From positions 16,302,339 to 16,366,338 of the forward strand of contig NC_054871.1 of NCBI RefSeq assembly GCF_018320785.1: a stretch of DNA of 64,000 nt. Direction: 5' to 3'. Shown here one piece after another: positions 34,201-37,964 of this stretch (position 1 is the first letter of the stretch; the number at the start of each line of letters is the position of its first letter). The notes under the pieces are model-generated. The model was not told the DNA's origin. It worked only from the letters and a program-made list of their open reading frames with translations, and searched no databases. Source of the stretch: Cheilinus undulatus (lineage: Eukaryota; Chordata; Actinopteri; Labriformes; Labridae). The translations under genes and the position numbers were made by a program.

Positions 34201-36498
34201 AAAGACAAACAAAAAAACAAGTATGGCTCCAACACTGATTTTCTCTTTAATTTTGTGGCTGTTTGTGTGAATCTGTGCATGTACATGTCACCAACAGACA
34301 TCAACGAGTGTGAGGTAAGAGATGCCTGTCAGCACGAGTGTTTGAACACACCAGGGAGCCACAGGTGTCTCTGTCCTGCTGGTTATCGCCTCATGACCAA
34401 CGGCAAGACGTGTCAGGGTGAGGACCATCAGCCTCTCTGTGTTTCTGTCATTATTTCATCTGGGGTTTATTACACAGCATGCTGAAATCATGATGGTTTG
34501 TGTATCTGCAGACATAGACGAGTGTCTGGAACAGAACATCCAGTGTGGAGTGAACCAGATGTGCTTCAACATGAGAGGAAGTTATCAGTGTATAGACACA
34601 CCCTGTCCACCAAACTACAAGAGGGATCCAGACACAGGGTATATCTTCACAGAAACAAGGATTGAATGAAGAATGGATGAAACCTTTACTGTCACTCAAT
34701 TTGTCTTGCACTTACAGCATATGAAATTAAATGAGGATAGACATCAGGAAAATACAGGATGTCCCACACAGAACATAGGACATAATCATACAGAAAAGTG
34801 AAGTCACTCAAATTGAAGCTGAAGGAAAATCAGTTAAACTAATAATCATCTCTTAAAACGACTTGAAGATCTACCAGTAGATCATGTTGTAGAGGTTGGT
34901 GACCCCTACTGTAGACTATGTGTTGTGAAACCTGTGTGAAAAAATACTCCCTGTTTATGAAAGATGAAAATCAAGTCTGTAGTCTAGCCAGGGGCTGATT
35001 AAAACCTGGATGTTGTTTCAGTGATCTCATCCAGCAGTGTCTCAAAAGGTGTTCTGAAGCCCAACAGTGGTGGCCACCGCATTGGATTCAACAAAACTTT
35101 GGATTAGTTAGTAATAGGCAAAGAAGTGGAGATGCAGAAGGTCTTAAAAGTCCTAGTAAACATTTTCAGCTTGTTTATGTGCAGACATATGAATAACTCT
35201 AGGGCTTAATAACGTCAAACAAAAAGATGAGTTAGGAAAAATCTCACCCTAGCATGTCCCAATAAAGAAGTAAGCTATGGAGACCAGAGCTTTGTTTTAA
35301 GTAGGCTGTAAATATATTTTATTTTGTTGTCAGAATAGACATTTTGATATAGGACCTAAAGGGGATTTCTTTGCTTTAGGAGCCAGCCTCAAGTGGACAG
35401 TCAAGGAACTGCAGTTTCTAAGATTTTTGGGTGAAATGAGTTACTGAAATGATGAGCTTGTATTGGTTATACATGAGTTAGACTCATACTAGGACTAACC
35501 TTTTTGTTCACTGCTCTTAATATGTATATATATGTATGTATGTACAGTGCTTAACAAATTTATTAGACCACCACCCGAAGTAAGGTTTATGCCACAGCTG
35601 CCCTAAATTAACAGCATTGGTAAAAATTGGTAAAACCAAAAATCATTTTTTATGTTTCTGCAATGGTTAATGCACCAATATATAGAAGCTCTTTAACCGA
35701 AATGATATTTTTAATGCTAAAATATTATTATTATTGTTATCCATGAAATTTCAAATTTACTGATTTACAAAAACTGAAAAAATAGTAAAGCACATTATTA
35801 TTTCTTGATTAATATGTCAAATGATAGAACAGAAAAATTAGTTTTAGTGGTTGAATGTTACGCTTGATTAATTTCTGACTTCTCAGAGAAGCACAGTGAG
35901 CCGCTCAAATTTGGGTATGAAAAGGTGAATTCAGTTTGGAATTCCTCATTCCTGTTCAAAATGGTAAAACATGGAGAGCTCACTGAAAATGAAAGAGTCC
36001 GCATTAAAGCACTCCATGATGCTGGATGGTCTCTGAGACAGGTGGTCTAATACATTTGTTAAGCATTGTATGTGTATATGTATTACTACTTCCTTGCTGT
36101 ACCAAGCATAAATCTGGTGTCTCTGTTGCAGGTTTTGTCTGAAGAACTGCCCACCAAATGACCTGGAGTGTGCTCTGAGCCCTTATGCCCTCGAGTACAA
36201 GCTGCTCTCTCTCCCCTTCGGCATTGCCGCCAACCAGGACTTGATCAGACTGGTGGCCTACACGCAGGACGGGGTCATGCACCCCAGAACCACCTTCCTT
36301 GTGGTGGACGAGGATGTCGCGCTACCATTTGCTTTGCGAGATGAGAACCTGAAGGGGGTGCTGTTTACCACACAGGCGCTGCGAGAGCCCCGAACGTACC
36401 GCATGAAGGTACGAGCCCTCTCCTACAGCGAAGATGGAGCAATCGAGTACCAAACCACCTTCATCGTGTACATTGCAGTCTCTGCCTACCCTTATTGA
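78..36498 (+). CDS. hmcn1: Hemicentin-1, 3' part (69 exons; 27 Ig, 6 TSP1, G2F, 8 EGF, fibulin C-terminus)
   Basis: Giant secreted matrix protein of basement-membrane junctions and cell-cell attachments (family knowledge). The frame enters mid-chain at 78 and ends at TGA 36496-36498. The 69 exons use canonical AG acceptors and GT donors, and every junction preserves frame, giving about 3,625 codons. Order: 27 I-set Ig domains, six TSP1 repeats, nidogen G2 barrel, linker, eight EGF-like domains, fibulin-type module ending in SAYPY. Six TSP1 repeats and the near-human C-terminal third favour hmcn1 over hmcn2. Human HMCN1 has 44 Ig domains (recalled), so the VWA domain, promoter and roughly 17 Ig domains should lie upstream. 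Almost all domain boundaries are phase 1, typical of exon-shuffled proteins. Exon details are in the domain entries. Confidence 0.97.
520..685 (+). repeat. tRNA-derived SINE, copy A
   Basis: Starts with a tRNA-like A-box region (GGTTTAGCTCAGAGGGTAG) and ends in AATAAAGGCAAAAAG. It shares its tail with the copies at 3098, 7968, 19408 and 56748. Confidence 0.7.
1278..2666. other. hmcn1 intron, no recognised element
   Basis: 1,389-bp intron between Ig 1 and Ig 2. AT-rich; I see no repeat family, RNA gene or conserved coding segment. Confidence 0.6.
2667..3854 (+). CDS. hmcn1: hmcn1 Ig domain 2 of window
   Basis: Exons 2667-2842 and 3758-3854, phase 0 junction after SVLK. Cysteines in LHCQSDA and YSCEATN, Trp in LSWRKDG. 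The intron holds a hAT MITE interrupted by a SINE. Confidence 0.93.
2985..3667. mobile_element. hAT-type MITE, interrupted by a SINE
   Basis: Shares AATTAAGGTCCATA, GTCTCATTTCACTT and the terminal TTGACAGCCCTA with the intact MITE at 47191-47701. The left terminus is not recognisable. A SINE sits inside at 3098-3282. Confidence 0.65.
3098..3282 (+). repeat. tRNA-derived SINE, copy B
   Basis: Has a B-box-like GGTTCAAATC at 3160-3169, a GCATGTCTCTCCCCACTCTC core, TAATAAAAG and a poly-A tail at about 3271-3281. Confidence 0.8.
4207..4620 (+). CDS. hmcn1: hmcn1 Ig domain 3 of window
   Basis: Exons 4207-4329 and 4465-4620, phase 1 junction directly after WRKD. Cysteines in LVCESSG and YTCTASS. 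The second exon ends at an unusual donor GTTCGT with a better-looking GTAAAT four bases on. Only the first keeps frame into the next exon. Confidence 0.92.
4621..5035. other. hmcn1 intron, no recognised element
   Basis: 415-bp AT-rich intron; nothing recognised. Confidence 0.6.
5036..5317 (+). CDS. hmcn1: hmcn1 Ig domain 4 of window, single exon
   Basis: A complete Ig domain in one 282-bp exon, phase 1 to phase 1. VRPSIRR start, [25 protein letters not shown]. No internal intron, unlike its neighbours. Confidence 0.95.
5413..6530 (+). CDS. hmcn1: hmcn1 Ig domain 5 of window
   Basis: Exons 5413-5580 and 6417-6530, phase 1 junction inside VLSG/GRSL. Cysteines in LSCEASG and YTCIVSN, Trp in ISWLKDG. 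The 836-bp intron has a poly-G run near 5758-5768 and no repeat I recognise. Confidence 0.93.
6683..7242 (+). CDS. hmcn1: hmcn1 Ig domain 6 of window
   Basis: Exons 6683-6769 and 7051-7242. The junction is unusually early, phase 1 right after the first cysteine (LTCEAS/G). Second cysteine in YSCLASN, Trp in IKWLKDG. The intron carries an antisense reverse-transcriptase fragment. Confidence 0.92.
6790..6995 (-). mobile_element. Non-LTR retrotransposon reverse-transcriptase fragment
   Basis: On the minus strand one frame reads [20 protein letters not shown], then FADDTSVL, which are the G-V-P-Q-G and F/Y-A-D-D boxes of LINE reverse transcriptase (L2/Rex/CR1-like). It is a short remnant with no full ORF. 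Confidence 0.75.
7352..7735 (+). CDS. hmcn1: hmcn1 Ig domain 7 of window
   Basis: Exons 7352-7525 and 7622-7735, phase 1 junction inside VLPG/GRTL. Cysteines in LVCEVQS and YTCVATN, Trp in ITWLKDG. The first exon's donor, GTCCGA, matches the consensus only at GT. The frame and the next exon support it. Confidence 0.91.
7968..8175 (+). repeat. tRNA-derived SINE, copy C
   Basis: Diverged copy: GGCCTGTGGCCCCTTTCCCA, CTCTCTCCCCATTTT core and GGCATTAAAGCACCC followed by an A-rich tail. Confidence 0.65.
8557..8963 (+). CDS. hmcn1: hmcn1 Ig domain 8 of window
   Basis: Exons 8557-8702 and 8813-8963, phase 0 junction after YKDGQ. Cysteines in LECAAQA and YTCIATN, Trp in LQWYKDG. The N-terminal part is slightly long ([13 protein letters not shown]). 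Confidence 0.92.
9205..9612 (+). CDS. hmcn1: hmcn1 Ig domain 9 of window
   Basis: Exons 9205-9402 and 9499-9612, phase 1 junction in ILPG/GRVL. Longest Ig of the set (312 bp) because of a Gly/Ser/Asp-rich insert after VPPNFN. Cysteines in LYCETNA and YTCVAVN. The exit base is T, so the next domain begins Leu-Pro-Pro instead of the usual Val-Pro-Pro. Confidence 0.92.
9613..10181. other. hmcn1 intron, no recognised element
   Basis: 569-bp intron between Ig 9 and Ig 10; nothing recognised. Confidence 0.6.
10182..10766 (+). CDS. hmcn1: hmcn1 Ig domain 10 of window
   Basis: Exons 10182-10369 and 10670-10766, phase 0 junction after GRTLL. Cysteines in LECHVDG and YVCVADN, Trp in ITWFKDS. Confidence 0.92.
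10881..10903. repeat. (AATT)n simple repeat
   Basis: About five AATT units. Confidence 0.85.
10945..11415 (-). mobile_element. Tc1-like transposon fragment (transposase C-terminal end)
   Basis: Begins at the Tc1-type end TACATTATACGGACAAAAG. Minus-strand translation (11383-11189) reads [26 protein letters not shown] (second catalytic Asp region) and [10 protein letters not shown]. No start and no complete ORF: a dead remnant, same family as 29655-30425. Confidence 0.8.
11578..11961 (+). CDS. hmcn1: hmcn1 Ig domain 11 of window
   Basis: Exons 11578-11739 and 11848-11961, phase 1 junction in IMPG/GRTL. Cysteines in LSCEATG and YSCVAMN. The Trp region reads LSWLNERG, lacking the usual Lys-Asp-Gly turn. 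Confidence 0.92.
12071..12528 (+). CDS. hmcn1: hmcn1 Ig domain 12 of window
   Basis: Exons 12071-12273 and 12447-12528, phase 0 junction after IKGSE. Cysteines in LNCESNA and YVCKATN, Trp in ITWYKNG. Confidence 0.92.
12626..14067 (+). CDS. hmcn1: hmcn1 Ig domain 13 of window
   Basis: Exons 12626-12757 and 13918-14067, phase 1 junction after GRPI (Glu codon split). Cysteines in FSCDATG and YTCVASN, Trp in LSWLKNG. The 1,160-bp intron contains a degenerate T-rich array. Confidence 0.9.
13130..13720. repeat. Degenerate T/G-rich tandem array
   Basis: Repeated variants of TTGGAAATTTNGGGAAATTTG at roughly 20-30-base spacing. The plus strand is strongly enriched in T and G with few C. Confidence 0.65.
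14186..14578 (+). CDS. hmcn1: hmcn1 Ig domain 14 of window
   Basis: Exons 14186-14345 and 14454-14578, phase 2 junction splitting an Arg codon (GIR/ISPD). Cysteines in LVCRVQG and YTCVATN, Trp in IQWLKDG. Confidence 0.92.
14668..15237 (+). CDS. hmcn1: hmcn1 Ig domain 15 of window
   Basis: Exons 14668-14851 and 15140-15237, phase 2 junction splitting Arg in QVLR/ITR. Cysteines in IECVATG and YTCVASN, Trp in LNWLRNG. The following intron is 108 bp with no in-frame stop. Confidence 0.92.
15346..15624 (+). CDS. hmcn1: hmcn1 Ig domain 16 of window, single exon
   Basis: Whole Ig domain in one 279-bp exon. VPPGLDG start, [25 protein letters not shown]. Phase 1 at both ends. Confidence 0.94.
15708..16092 (+). 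CDS. hmcn1: hmcn1 Ig domain 17 of window
   Basis: Exons 15708-15904 and 16011-16092, phase 0 junction after VSSAQ. The boundary codon is Asp (DPPHIKG) rather than Val. Cysteines in LQCEASG and YSCLANS, Trp in LTWLKDG. Confidence 0.92.
16230..17604 (+). mobile_element. Tc1-like transposon, decayed, second family
   Basis: The right end is the inverted terminal sequence CAGTGCTG flanked by TA. The region 17420-17510 is the inverted copy of 16230-16310, so long terminal repeats are partly retained. Interior plus-strand frames show broken transposase: LQHNND(P), and [10 protein letters not shown] near 17250. Frameshifts and stops throughout, so it is inactive. Confidence 0.8.
17642..18006 (+). 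CDS. hmcn1: hmcn1 Ig domain 18 of window
   Basis: Exons 17642-17778 and 17865-18006, phase 0 junction after QPLK. Cysteines in LECKSDA and YTCVASN, Trp in LTWLKDG. The upstream acceptor lies only about 37 bp past the end of a Tc1-like element. Confidence 0.92.
18104..18548 (+). CDS. hmcn1: hmcn1 Ig domain 19 of window
   Basis: Exons 18104-18248 and 18421-18548, phase 2 junction splitting Arg (NNPR/YTF). Cysteines in LECIVSG and YLCMATN, Trp in ITWRKHG. Exit donor is GTCGGT. Confidence 0.91.
18648..19103 (+). CDS. hmcn1: hmcn1 Ig domain 20 of window
   Basis: Exons 18648-18804 and 18982-19103, phase 2 junction splitting Arg (NMYR/LLSS). Cysteines in LSCEATG and YECVVSN, Trp in VSWMKNG. The internal intron is 177 bp, a multiple of three, and open in frame. 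Confidence 0.91.
19223..19814 (+). CDS. hmcn1: hmcn1 Ig domain 21 of window
   Basis: Exons 19223-19387 and 19707-19814, phase 1 junction in ILPT/GQIE. Cysteines in IACTASG and YSCTAKN, Trp in IHWSKDG. A SINE starts about 20 bp after the first donor. Confidence 0.91.
19408..19560 (+). repeat. tRNA-derived SINE, copy D
   Basis: Diverged copy ending AAAGGCATAAAAGACC; shares the CATTCCCTGCTCTCTCTGTCC core. It begins about 20 bp after an hmcn1 donor. Confidence 0.6.
20197..20546 (+). CDS. hmcn1: hmcn1 Ig domain 22 of window
   Basis: Exons 20197-20334 and 20412-20546, phase 1 junction in a Ser codon (PTKS/GSF). Boundary Glu (ELPVIQ) rather than Val. Cysteines in LPCRATG and YICVAQN, Trp in ITWQKEG. 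Confidence 0.91.
20760..21120. mobile_element. Possible solo LTR in hmcn1 intron
   Basis: Starts TGTGAGGGCACTC and ends CCCTGACAG, with a composition like teleost gypsy-type LTRs. No second LTR, primer site or ORF seen. Tentative. Confidence 0.25.
21279..21548 (+). CDS. hmcn1: hmcn1 Ig domain 23 of window, single exon
   Basis: Whole Ig domain in one 270-bp exon. [32 protein letters not shown]. Confidence 0.94.
21789..22196 (+). CDS. hmcn1: hmcn1 Ig domain 24 of window
   Basis: Exon 21789-21979 plus the first 81 bp of exon 22116-22329, phase 0 junction after DSAH. Cysteines in LTCVAEG and YTCVATN, Trp in LSWEKDD. The second exon runs straight into the next domain with no intron at the boundary. 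Confidence 0.92.
22197..22623 (+). CDS. hmcn1: hmcn1 Ig domain 25 of window
   Basis: Rest of exon 22116-22329 plus exon 22489-22623. It lacks the usual VPP start ([10 protein letters not shown]). Cysteines in LTCGVSG and YTCVAEN, Trp in ITWAFNN. Phase 1 junction after NNIIP. The shared exon and the NNIIP motif resemble the same position in human HMCN1 (recalled). Confidence 0.92.
22941..24225 (+). CDS. hmcn1: hmcn1 Ig domain 26 of window
   Basis: Exons 22941-23131 and 24144-24225, phase 0 junction after YGTV. Boundary Glu (EPPIIDG). Cysteines in LNCEVRG and YMCVATN, Trp in IRWSKNG. The second acceptor reads ATAGAG, with a competing AG two bases on that would break frame. Confidence 0.91.
23235..23413. 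repeat. Dispersed repeat, copy 1
   Basis: Shares CAGCCAGAGTCAAGCT, CTTGACGGCAT, GGCCTT and GGACAGTACC in order with 52222-52382. Family unknown to me. Confidence 0.55.
24400..24669 (+). CDS. hmcn1: hmcn1 Ig domain 27 of window (last Ig), single exon
   Basis: Single 270-bp exon. [11 protein letters not shown] start, [25 protein letters not shown]. It is followed directly by the TSP1 block, as in human HMCN1. Confidence 0.94.
24755..24925 (+). CDS. hmcn1: hmcn1 TSP1 repeat 1
   Basis: One 171-bp exon, phase 1-1. Layered Trp motif [16 protein letters not shown], basic strand KRLRQC, six Cys, ending KPCP. Confidence 0.95.
25045..25215 (+). CDS. hmcn1: hmcn1 TSP1 repeat 2
   Basis: 171-bp exon. 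[24 protein letters not shown], ending RPCP. The Trp spacing WSEWSVW matches C-mannosylation motifs of TSP1 repeats (family knowledge). Confidence 0.95.
25330..26000. repeat. Degenerate pyrimidine-rich tandem array
   Basis: Many variants of TTTTGCCACTTTTAACC at about 15-25-base spacing. The plus strand is over-rich in T and C for some 670 bp. Long open frames here are a by-product of this composition. Confidence 0.7.
26297..26467 (+). CDS. hmcn1: hmcn1 TSP1 repeat 3
   Basis: 171-bp exon. [30 protein letters not shown], ending RQCP. Its upstream intron holds a pyrimidine-rich array. Confidence 0.95.
26605..26775 (+). CDS. hmcn1: hmcn1 TSP1 repeat 4
   Basis: 171-bp exon. [31 protein letters not shown]. 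The exit base is A, so the next repeat opens with Ile. Confidence 0.95.
26776..27405. other. hmcn1 intron, no recognised element
   Basis: 630-bp intron between TSP1 repeats 4 and 5; nothing recognised. Confidence 0.6.
27406..27576 (+). CDS. hmcn1: hmcn1 TSP1 repeat 5
   Basis: 171-bp exon. [25 protein letters not shown], ending DNCP. CNGG replaces the usual CGGG, as recalled in human HMCN1 repeat 5. Confidence 0.95.
27821..27991 (+). CDS. hmcn1: hmcn1 TSP1 repeat 6
   Basis: 171-bp exon. [23 protein letters not shown], ending QACP, then directly into the G2F domain (GGPQRARG). Confidence 0.95.
28072..29251 (+). CDS. hmcn1: hmcn1 nidogen G2-like beta-barrel (G2F) domain
   Basis: Exons 28072-28218, 28341-28478, 28613-28734 and 29014-29251. 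The last junction pair is phase 0 (INIK/DYTEDY). Motifs [54 protein letters not shown] and PYSWNHT match human HMCN1 strongly. In nidogen this fold binds perlecan and collagen IV (family knowledge). The partner here is not shown. Confidence 0.94.
29340..29402 (+). CDS. hmcn1: hmcn1 linker exon between G2F and EGF block
   Basis: 63-bp exon encoding [21 protein letters not shown], phase 1-1, with two Cys. It has a strong GDRSNQCP match to human HMCN1 and bridges to the first EGF domain. Confidence 0.92.
29497..29560. repeat. Teleost dispersed repeat (AACTTTATTTATATAG type), copy 1
   Basis: ACTTTATTTATATAGAACC and CATGCAGCCCAAAGGAAC resemble a very common teleost repeat whose family I cannot name with confidence. 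A related copy is at 45985-46050. Confidence 0.45.
29655..30425 (-). mobile_element. Tc1-like transposon fragment (transposase N-terminal end)
   Basis: Overlaps the element at 10945-11415 in the AAACTGTTGCCACAAAGT segment and continues to the opposite terminus TTTGTCCATAAAGTGTATC. Transposase would read on the minus strand but is broken. Confidence 0.78.
30495..30614 (+). CDS. hmcn1: hmcn1 EGF-like domain 1
   Basis: 120-bp exon, phase 1-1. DENEC start, six Cys, [11 protein letters not shown]. The D-x-N-E-C start and aromatic after Gly fit the calcium-binding EGF consensus. Its intron upstream holds a Tc1-like fragment. Confidence 0.94.
30702..30836 (+). CDS. hmcn1: hmcn1 EGF-like domain 2
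   Basis: 135-bp exon. [38 protein letters not shown]. Calcium-binding EGF consensus. Confidence 0.95.
30911..31024 (+). CDS. hmcn1: hmcn1 EGF-like domain 3
   Basis: 114-bp exon, the shortest [30 protein letters not shown]. Confidence 0.95.
31149..31274 (+). CDS. hmcn1: hmcn1 EGF-like domain 4
   Basis: 126-bp exon. [27 protein letters not shown]. The Gly-Gly-Tyr turn replaces Gly-Ser-Tyr, as in human. Confidence 0.95.
31343..31360. repeat. Poly-T run before hmcn1 exon 31399
   Basis: 18 consecutive T, about 40 bases upstream of the acceptor. Confidence 0.9.
31399..31527 (+). CDS. hmcn1: hmcn1 EGF-like domain 5
   Basis: 129-bp exon. [36 protein letters not shown]. The intron before it carries an 18-base T run at 31343-31360. 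Confidence 0.95.
31528..32576. other. hmcn1 intron, no recognised element
   Basis: 1,049-bp intron; nothing recognised beyond a T/C-rich stretch before the acceptor (32440-32560). Confidence 0.6.
32577..32930 (+). CDS. hmcn1: hmcn1 EGF-like domain 6 plus Ser/Tyr/Arg-rich linker
   Basis: 354-bp exon. [25 protein letters not shown], then GLERLPNY and a low-complexity linker of about 70 residues rich in Tyr, Ser and Arg, with the basic stretch RSRSRR at 32834-32851, then a Cys pair ([14 protein letters not shown]). The linker is much less conserved than the rest, but human HMCN1 has an equivalent one ending in a basic stretch (recalled). Confidence 0.94.
32931..34297. other. hmcn1 intron, no recognised element
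   Basis: 1,367-bp intron; open frames present but no homology or splice context that I can support. Confidence 0.6.
34298..34417 (+). CDS. hmcn1: hmcn1 EGF-like domain 7
   Basis: 120-bp exon. [27 protein letters not shown]. It has His where an aromatic Tyr/Phe usually sits in the beta-hydroxylated cbEGF consensus. Confidence 0.94.
34512..34638 (+). CDS. hmcn1: hmcn1 EGF-like domain 8
   Basis: 127-bp exon. [32 protein letters not shown]. It ends phase 2 in a Gly codon completed by the last exon (G/FCLKNC). Confidence 0.94.
34639..35544. other. hmcn1 last intron, 5' part, no recognised element
   Basis: About 900 bp, AT-rich, with a TATATATGTATG stretch at 35520-35543 just before a MITE. Confidence 0.55.
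35545..36068 (+). mobile_element. Tc1/mariner MITE with truncated transposase start
   Basis: 524 bp with 28-base terminal inverted repeats (left CAGTGCTTAACAAATTTATT..., right end its inverse with two mismatches), both flanked by TA. Inside, ATG at 35961 opens [20 protein letters not shown] and closes at TAA 29 codons on, which is the start of a Tc1-type helix-turn-helix. An internal deletion derivative. Confidence 0.85.
36132..36498 (+). CDS. hmcn1: hmcn1 last exon: fibulin-type C-terminal module and stop
   Basis: Encodes [15 protein letters not shown] through SAYPY then TGA (36496-36498). This is the roughly 120-residue module shared by fibulins and hemicentins. Motifs [20 protein letters not shown] and [17 protein letters not shown] are almost identical to human HMCN1, fixing the 3' end of the protein. 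Confidence 0.96.
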
Positions 36499-37607
36499 GA
36501 GCACTTTAAGAGACCCAGGACAGAAGGGCAGACTGATAAAACCATGAGTGAATGTGGTCTTGGAAAAGCTGCCACATCGGTAAAGAGACTGAAGAGGACA
36601 CTTGGTGTTTGTGTGATTGAGTGCAAAGCCCTGAAGACACGAGGACAAAGATTCAAAGTGTAACTAATCCAGGCCACTGGAGGTTAACTGGATGTTGAAT
36701 CAAACTGGCTATTTATTGGCTTAAATCCTGGAATATCCTCCTCAGTCTGCCATGGTAGTGTTTAATTATTTTTCTTATTTTTCCCCCTCTCCATCAGGAT
36801 TTATTTATAACATAAGCAAGAATATCTTTCTCGTAGCAGAAGCACCCACCTCTGGCTGAGACAGCACACTTTTATTTACATCTACCCATCATTAAATTAT
36901 TGGGAAGTGCTTGAACCAGAAAAAGAGCAGTTTCCCTCCATTTTTAAGCCAGAGTTGAGACTGTTTAGATATGGTGCTTGAATTTACTACAGGAAACTTG
37001 ACCATCACATCTTCTGCATCCTCAGGTAGCAGCTTTCATAAACAGAGGGGCATCAAACAGAGACCCTATCCCATCGTTGCACATTGACTCTGTTTATACC
37101 TTTAATTAAAACCCTTCCTGGGTGATCTAATAATTAGTGGTACGCCTTAATGTTTTGTGTGAGAATGGACAGCTTAGACCACACACTGAGCTGGTCTGGG
37201 ATGCCCTCATTGGTTCAGTAATGTAAACACTCAGGCATCATGGGCAGCATTACTGGCCTCCCCCTTAACTGGGAGAGCCATGCTGCTTGTGCTGGGTGAA
37301 AACAATCATACATCAGTCTTTTAAAATCAGCAGATGTATGTTTGCATGTGAGATCACATCTAAAGTACTCAATGAAGAAGCAGTGTTAAAGCAAAGTGTT
37401 ACCGGCCATTGTTTTCTTCTTGTCAGCTGTTCACCCAGGATGGATGTTAATAAAAAAAATGTAAACAGTCTCACTGGTAAGATCATCACTGTGCCATACA
37501 GCTCCATCCAATAATTCATGCCAAGATGTATTTTATTTTTATGATTTGTACATAGGTTTTTTTTCTCATAATGTATTGCAATACTGTTACTATTGTTACC
37601 ATTTTGT

Positions 37608-37613
37608 AATAAA
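37608..37613 (+). terminator. hmcn1: Polyadenylation signal, hmcn1 proximal
   Basis: AATAAA about 1.1 kb after the hmcn1 stop codon. Confidence 0.65.
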
Positions 37614-37707
37614 ATGTTATAAATGAACACAGATTGAAGTAAATCTTAATATTGTACAGTATATCTGCAGCAGTACTCCTGCACAAACCAGGTAACCTGA
37701 CACGCCA

Positions 37708-37713
37708 AATAAA
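37708..37713 (+). terminator. hmcn1: Polyadenylation signal, hmcn1 distal
   Basis: Second AATAAA, 100 bp after the first. Either could be used. Confidence 0.55.
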
Positions 37714-37964
37714 CTTTCATATATCCACTGCATGGGATATATTTCACATCCACATCCATCCAGAGTGATAAAACATATATAAAAATCATTTATTTTTGGG
37801 CTTTTTCTAGAAAGGAAAGTAGATAAATATTCAAACTAAAATGTAAAATAGTGAAAAATGACGGGAACATGGTGGAAAGTGTCTACAGGCTGGATTTAAA
37901 GCGAGGCCACCTGCTAGAAAATGTGCCAAAATGTGTGCAAAAGAAAAAAACATCAGAGGTAAAT

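Larger units (their letters stand above)
36499..37735 (+). other. hmcn1: hmcn1 3' UTR (inferred extent)
   Basis: Non-coding sequence after the hmcn1 stop, with two AATAAA signals near its end. The exact cleavage site cannot be read from sequence. Extent is inferred from the signals. Confidence 0.7.

Noticed and set aside
78..36498. hmcn2 instead of hmcn1
   Set aside because: Six TSP1 repeats, the near-human C-terminal sequence and pla2g4a nearby all favour hmcn1.
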